NCBI GenBank assembly: GCA_023935145.1
Contig: CM043702.1
Location: 54,514,501-54,578,500 of the forward strand
Length of the DNA stretch: 64,000 bases
Direction of reading: 5' to 3'
From: Bretschneidera sinensis
Lineage: Eukaryota; Streptophyta; Magnoliopsida; Brassicales; Akaniaceae
Part shown: positions 57,833-64,000 of the stretch, one piece after another
Layout: each line of letters begins with the position of its first letter
Numbering within the stretch: position 1 is the first letter of the stretch
The notes under the pieces: model-generated
The model's input: only the letters and a program-made list of their open reading frames with translations
Told to the model about the DNA's origin: nothing
The model's database searches: none
Program-made: the position numbers and the translations under genes

Positions 57833-59047
57833 TGCCTTTTGTTATAAAAATTGAGTGTTATAAAACCTATTTTAATAACTAAAATTTAGCTATCCAATTG
57901 CAAGTGTCACCACAATGCACCGCGTGCGTACATTGGATCATAACCTACTAGCTCTTTTCTCAATATACTATATATGTTTTGTTACTATATATAAAAATGA
58001 AGAAACTTTCCTAAACTGCTAATGTGGTACTAGGGAATAAATACATAATTTATAATCTAAAATCCCATCATAAAATACTCAGCAATTTAGAAATTCTCCA
58101 CCTAAATGCTCTTGTTTTCTACTCTCATAGAAAGTACTACATTTACACATATGGTTAGAAGGAACATAATAGTGTGAAAAAATGACTTAATATGACATTT
58201 CTTCCTTAGGGTTTAACCCTCTTTTTATTTTGGTTATTGGGCTTCAAAATCTTACGATTTAGTCATCAATGTTAAATTTTGGTATCAATCAGATCCTTCC
58301 ATCTATCCTTTATCTATTTTTGCCATCAAAGTACATGTAGGAAGCTGAGGTAGCTAAAAAACTCTAGCATGGCTACTGAGGTGGAAACCTAAAGAGGTAA
58401 AATTCCCTCAAATTGTGTAATCATGTTTCTATGGTTCATTTTACCCCAAAAAAAAATCATCAAACATTCATCCTATTGAAATCTAAACAAGAGCAGAAAA
58501 GAAAAGTAACAAATCGAGCTTTGGACTTCGAAAGACTATTACCTGCATCTTTATCAAGTAAGGGCAACAAATCGAGGGTTATGGGTTCAACATCGTGAGT
58601 AAGAAATCAAGGAATTTGAGGGCTAGCAATCTCGAGTGAGAATAACAAACCATGTCATTCTTTGTGTGTGATGAAGATTGTAGAATAAAACCTAAATGTG
58701 GTAAGTATATTTGTCAACATCTCTTTAATTTTCATTTTAATGGTGTTTGTCTGGTATTTTTTTAGGGTTTTACGACATTATTTCTAAATTGGATTGTGTT
58801 TGCTCGGTTAAATACAATGTCATTGTTGTTTTCTGTTGATCATAGTGATGAGTTTCAAAATTTCTACTCTTTGTCAATTGGAATGCTTATTTTATTTGCT
58901 TTTCGTCCAATAAAAGGTTGTTTGTGTCTTTATTTATTACCCATAGGTAGTGCTTTGCATAGAATATTTGGTGTATTTAGTATATTTGATTGTGATATAT
59001 AGTGATCTCTTATGTGGTCCCTTGTTTTGATACCAATATGTTCACTA
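57833..59047. other. Spacer between Tat-2 and the MULE gene, possible MULE 5' end
   Basis: AT-rich. A short candidate first exon (ATG 58652, MSFFVCDEDCRIKPKCG, donor GTAAGT at 58701) may belong to the MULE transposase gene. A TTAGGGTTTAACCC stretch at 58206 could be near a terminal inverted repeat, but no matching right end was found. Confidence 0.35.
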
Positions 59048-61920
59048 TTTAGGTCCAGGTAGCGATTACTTCAGTATTTAGTATAACCATGGTGGACATT
59101 TGATAATGAAACCAAAGAAAAAATATGTGGGGAGTAACATAAGTTATTAAGATGACTATGATAAAGATAAATTATCGTTACTGGACATTGTTAACATGGT
59201 GAGTCTGTTGGGTCATGATGGTTTATAGATTATTATTGGAAATTGCCTTTGGAAGACATGGATTGTTTAAAATTAATGAAGAGTAATGAGGATGTCACAA
59301 AGATGACCTCAACCCTTACTGAGACAAGGGTACAGTTAGTTAATGTGTATTTAGATCATAAGGACACATATTACTTTCTAAATAAAGGAATAAAAGTGCT
59401 TGTTGGGATGATGAATGATCCTAATTCTTATGATTTCGAAAATAACATAGATGGAATTTTTGGAGTATATGATGAATATAGTGGAGCCTTTGTATTCATG
59501 CCTGATGAGTATGTAGAAACTGTTCCAAACAAAGGGGTTGTAATAGAGGATATTTATGATGTCCCCAAAAAGATTTTTTTTTATTTATTGGAATGACCCC
59601 AATTTATGCCACATAAGTCTAATGAGGCGGTGTTGGTGGGACTATTGATAAGGTATAACCTGTAGATGAAAGGAGCAGTGGGGTTGAAGGACCAACTGAG
59701 GAAGGGGTACAATTTGATAATGGATAAAGCAATGGGGTTGAAAGATCAACAAAGAGTGGGGCAAATTTTGATAAAGAAGTGAAAAGTGGGGTAGCTATCT
59801 CAGCAGTGGATAGGGTACAGTTTGATAATTGAGTGAGCAATGGAATTGAAAGATCAGCAGTTGATGAGGCAGAGTTTGTAAATAAAGGGTGCAGTGTGGT
59901 TAAAAGATCAATAGAAGATGGGGAAAAGTTTGTATATAGAGGGAGTAATGGGGTTGAAAGATCAAATGTGGTTAGAGAAGAATACATGAAGTTGGAAATG
60001 AGAGTGGTGATGATGATTCATATTATTCTAATTTCTATGATAGTGATTATGTTGACATAGATGATAATAGTGACATTAAGAATAATGTAGACCCAGGAAT
60101 TGAAAGAGACTTTAATGAGAGGATAAGGAAGGTAAACATAGTAGAGCGAGTGGGAGTGAACACCAATGTAGGTACTGATGGGGGTGGAAGAAATATTGAT
60201 AGTGGTTCTGATGAGTTTCATAGCATGGATAGTGATTTTGATGGTGGAGAAAGGAGGAGGTTTCCTTAATTTAGGGATGAGACAGACATGCAAGACCCAA
60301 AATTTTTCATTGTCATGGAGTTTGCTTCAATGGAGCAGTTAAATAAGCCATTGCTGAGTATGTTATGAAGAATAGGTTCAACATTCAAACAAAGAAAAAT
60401 TGCAAGACAAAGGTTCAAGCCAAGTGCAAACCAGAGTGAAAATTGTAACTGATGTACACACTTGTTGTAAAGAAATGTAAAATAAGAAGATGAGTTCTAA
60501 ACTACTGGCAAGAAAGTACATTGAGATATTCAGGTCTGATCTTAAATAGAGGTTGACCAAATTTTAGGATGCAGTTAAGATGGACTATATGATAACAATC
60601 CCACAGTCCAAGTTGTTTAGGCCTAAGGAGAAAATAATAAATACCATAGAGAGGGACTACAATGAGCAATATAAATAGATTTCTAACTATGCTTCTAAGG
60701 TGATCAGAGAAAATCCTAGGAGTACATTCATTTATAAGCTTGACAACCTATTGTTCCAGAGATTATATGTATGCCTTGAACCTTACAAAAAGAGATAATT
60801 AGTTGGTTGTAGACCTCTGATTAGTTTGGATGCTTGTTAGTTGAAAGAGAGGTATGGGGGTCAATTGTTGGCTGCAGTAGGAGTAGATGTGAATGATGAC
60901 ATGTATCCAATTATAGTTGTTGTGGTTAGGAACGAGACTAGGGACTCATGCACTTGGTTTCTAAAGTTGTTAGAAGAAGATCTGAACATGAGAATCCCAA
61001 TAGGTGAACTTTTATGCCAGACAAGCAAAAAGTAAGTTCTCATTCTTATTCTATTGACTTTTTTTCTTATAAGCTTATTTCACCACTAACTTATTATTTT
61101 TTCATACAAGGATTAGTCCCAGCCCTTAAGGAGTTGTTTCGTGAAAGTGAACGCAAGTTCTATGTAAGACAATTACACTAAAACTTTAAGAAAAAACATC
61201 CTGAAAATGGGTTGAAAAATGCATTATGGTATGCTGCCAGGATAACAAATGTGGAGGCATTTGAAAGTGCATGCATAACATGAAGGAGTTGTTAGAGGAT
61301 TCTTATCAATGGATGTAAGACATGCCCCCTCAGAATTGGTTTAGGTCACACTTCAGTACATTCCCAAAGTGTGATATACTTCTCAACAACTTATGTGAAG
61401 CATTCAATATAAGCATATTGGATGCTAGGGAGAAGCTAATTCTGAGCATTCTGGAGATGATCAGAAGCAAGTTGATGAATAGATTTGTGACCAGAAAGAA
61501 TTCAATACAGAATTTAAGTTCTGATCAATTCTGTTCAAGGATACAGAAGAAACTAGACAAGAATAAGGAGTTATCTTCACTTTATTGGTGAAATCCATAT
61601 GTCGGGCCCAAGGTTGGAGTGTTGTGCCCAAGAGGTGTTGGGTATGTTTTTTATTTGATTAATCATACATGCACATATAGGAGATGGGACTTGGCTGTAA
61701 TTCAGTGTGCCCATGATGTTCCATCCATTACTGAAAAAATGGATACACTAGAAAAGTATGTTGCTGAGTGTATAAAGTGTCCACTTTCAAGAAGGCATAT
61801 GCTCCTATCATTAATCCTATCAATGGGCCTAACTTGTGGCCCAAGGTCAACCATTGAGACATCATGCCCCCCATTATTAACAAGTGCCATGCTGGAAGAC
61901 CCAAAACTGCTAGGATAAGA
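59048..61920 (+). pseudogene. MULE (MuDR-like) transposase gene, degenerate
   Basis: An N-terminal PB1-like segment with frameshifts and stops (59085-59345, then 59243-59596: PLEDMDCLKLMKSNEDV, LVNVYLDHKD) is followed by an acidic, repetitive linker (59600-60250), the conserved DNA-binding-type region (60255-60780, heavily stopped) and the transposase core (60790-61030: GCRPLISLDAC, LKERYGGQLLAAVGVD, TRDSCTWFLKLLEEDL). A well-formed intron (61032-61110, GTAAGT...CATACAAG) is followed by GLVPALKELF. Then MPPQNWFRSHFSTFPKCDIL and NNLCEAFN (61322-61591), and a SWIM-type zinc finger (61660-61800: CTYRRWDLAVIQCAH). Domains and order are those of plant MuDR-type transposases. Terminal inverted repeats were not found. 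Confidence 0.88.
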
Positions 61921-62099
61921 CAGTTATATGAGGTAATGAGGTCAAATGGAGAGAAAAAAAAATTAACAATTACATTCAAAGTGAAATGTCATTTGAGTGG
62001 TAAACACTAAAACAAGTATAAAGGTTCTCATTAGATAATGAGTTCATTGAACATGACTCGACTAAAGAACACCTAATGGAGTTTCACTTGCTTGTCAAT
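61921..62099. other. Sequence between MULE gene and copia LTR
   Basis: About 180 bases. It may hold the 3' end of the MULE gene. Nothing further was recognised. Confidence 0.35.
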
Positions 62100-63262
62100 A
62101 GGTAATTCTTATGTTATAGTTGTTCATATGATCTTTAGACCTGAGGCACTATGATTATCTTGTATGTGGCTTACTATACTTTGATGTTATTTAATATGGT
62201 TCTACTCATGGATCATTAATTGGTAGTAATTGGGAATAATGAGTTTCATATGGAGGTATATGAGTGTACAATAAGAGATTTATCACTCTTATGTAAAAGA
62301 AGAGAATGTCATATGTGATCTACCAACATATAATTCAAGAAGTTCCTTAGCCAAGGCAGTGTGAGAATTAGAAAGAAGTTTCTAATTTCACTATAAGAAT
62401 TATATTCTTAAGATCTAGACACATAATATTATGTTAAGGGCTTCACAGTAATTTCATACTCAAATTAGCTTAATCTTGCATGATGGAAGGATTGAATTGC
62501 ACGATAACTGATAAAATAAATGTTCAAGGTTTCACAACCAAATTCACACTATCTGGGTAGTCATGATATGCTGCTAGGTGTCATTCATGATTGTAGAAGC
62601 CCTAATAATTAATTTAATGGACAATTAATTAATTCTTGTAAAAGGAAGAATGAAAAGGATTTTTGATTCAAAATAAATTCAAAGGAACTCCAATTAATTG
62701 GAAAGGGTTCTAATTGTAATTACATAAATGTTATGTCTTGCAACCATATTAGTTTGAACGTAAAGGGTCACACATATAAGGAGCAATGTGTAATTAGGAA
62801 TTAACCGCAGGGGTTTAGTTTGCAATTAATGGTTAGTTGTTCCTAACCCTAACACTATAAATAGTTTATTAGTGTGCAGATTTTTGCTAGCACATTATTC
62901 TACACACAAGTTTCTCCTAATAGATTTTAGACTCTTTTATTTCCAAAGAGATAAAAATCATAGAAAGAAATTCTAATTCAATATTTGCCATGTGTGGACT
63001 TTCTTTAGAGATCACATACTTTTGTGATTGTTGTGGTTTCAAGAACACAAGAATTTGGATTAAGACATATTGCGGAATTCAGCCATATTGTAAAATTCAA
63101 GCACACAAATTCAGGGAGTCAAGAGCATAACAAATCAAAGGTAATATTTTTATCCTTGAATGTTCTTAATGTTGTACATAAATCATAATGTGATTAAGAG
63201 TTTTAAAGGAATCAATGAAAAATTTTACATTTTCCTTGCATTTTCTACATTAATTTTCTTCA
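62100..63262 (+). repeat. 5' LTR of a + strand copia element
   Basis: The end is fixed by the primer-binding site two bases further on (63265) and the CA at 63261-63262. A TATA box (TATAAATAG, 62856-62864) lies about 400 bases upstream of the end, followed by a leader-like R/U5 region. The start is not certain; 62100 marks where MULE resemblance has ended. No coding sequence. Confidence 0.6.
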
Positions 63263-63264
63263 AG

Positions 63265-63276
63265 TGGTATTAGAGT
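63265..63276 (+). promoter_or_regulatory. Primer-binding site of the + strand copia element
   Basis: TGGTATTAGAGT differs from the initiator tRNA site TGGTATCAGAGC at two positions, both C-to-T changes. Confidence 0.8.
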
Positions 63277-63531
63277 CATCCTTATAATTTATTTATGATA
63301 TGGTAAGTTATTGTTATGACTATAAAATATTTGATCTTTAAGTTTTAAAATTTGCAAATTGATAGTCTAAAAGTTATATTAGGTTTACGAAACTATAGAT
63401 CAAGAAAATTCAAGAATGTGTTTTTGAATTGATTATTGTCATGTGATGAAGATAAAATTATTGTGAATTATTTTTAAAACATATTAAATCAATGGAGATT
63501 GATTGCAAAAAAAAAATTATGATGAAAACAT
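63277..63531 (+). other. 5' leader of the + strand copia element
   Basis: AT-rich leader without a readable gag start. It is cut by the LTR that begins at 63532. Confidence 0.5.
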
Positions 63532-64000
63532 TGTTGACCCTTATTTGATTTTAATTATGACAAAACATTATTTAAATTGTACTAACACTTTTAAGTGTTT
63601 AAGCTGCAAAAGCATTTAATACCAAAATAAGACACAAAATACGATACGTACTATTACCAAAAGAAGATAAAAGATCTAGATTAGGTTCTAAGGTAATTGA
63701 TTCAAGTTGTACATCTTTAATTTCAATTACCTGGCTTAATTCTGGCTCATTTTGATTACAAAATGTTTTGACAAAAATAATATTAAAAAATGTCTTTAAG
63801 TCAAAATTGCTTTAAAAAACATGAAAAATGAGTTTTGGGTCAAATAAGTTGACTAGGTCTTTGAACCAGTCGACTGGTAAAAAGGTCAGTAGCTTCTGCC
63901 CTTTGACCCCGTCGAATGGTACTTGATTGATGCCCAAAATTTGAATGTTTCACATTACACAGTCAACTGGTACAAGGACCCAATCGACTAACGATTCGAA
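63532..64000 (+). repeat. Start of a second Sirevirus-like LTR, running off the window
   Basis: TGTTGACCCTTATTTGATTT and the following 100 bases align with the LTR at 2701. Five palindromic motifs (near 63846, 63868, 63907, 63959 and 63981) sit at the same place as in that LTR. No polypurine tract precedes it, so it is a 5' LTR or a solo LTR inserted in the leader of the copia element. The left flank AACAT (63527-63531) would be the target duplication. Confidence 0.85.

Overview
The window is repeat-rich nuclear DNA of a flowering plant. The element families (Ty1/copia Sirevirus-like and Tork-like, Ty3/gypsy Tat and chromovirus, CACTA, MULE, an L1-type LINE), iMet-type primer-binding sites, plant splice signals and two relics of plant genes (an OPT oligopeptide transporter and a plastid stearoyl-ACP desaturase) all point there. 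The species cannot be named from the sequence. No intact host gene was found, and nearly every reading frame is broken by stops or frameshifts.

Layout, left to right. 1-3889 is the 3' part of a Sirevirus-like copia element on the + strand: end of pol, an array of 14-bp palindromes, a TATA box, an env-position ORF, a polypurine tract and the 3' LTR, which carries a second palindrome array and TATA box. 3890-4121 is a LINE reverse transcriptase scrap. 4122-6613 is a minus-strand Tork-like copia remnant whose integrase is deleted, cut at its protease by a CACTA element starting at 6614. The CACTA element has a terminal motif, subterminal repeats, a TNPA-like gene (which contains a solo LTR with a perfect target duplication) and a TNPD transposase. 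Its right end is missing. An OPT terminal exon (16926-17221) lies just beyond the transposase start.

17583-25538 is the 3' half of a minus-strand Tat element: LTR with a tandem array, a 48-bp minisatellite of inverted repeats, an antisense extra ORF with its own promoter-like region, then integrase, RNase H and RT. It is cut at 25539 by a truncated chromovirus LTR. 27929-45725 is a chromovirus with a perfect GTTAT target duplication, and a second chromovirus (34276-43283) is nested in its gag. Five related LTRs therefore lie side by side and share hairpins.

45731-48120 is older host-like sequence holding a stearoyl-ACP desaturase exon with three stops. A minus-strand Tork-like copia (48121-53597) sits in its following intron. 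54591-57832 is the 5' half of a different Tat element. About 59048-61920 is a degenerate MULE transposase gene. 62100-63262 is a + strand copia 5' LTR followed by its primer-binding site. That element is cut at 63532 by a second LTR of the family seen at 2701-3889, which runs off the window.

The genes do not form a pathway. The window records successive insertions. The clearest order is: LINE scrap, then Tork copia, then CACTA, then solo LTR; and desaturase locus, then outer chromovirus, then inner chromovirus. Coordinates of element ends without a target duplication are approximate.
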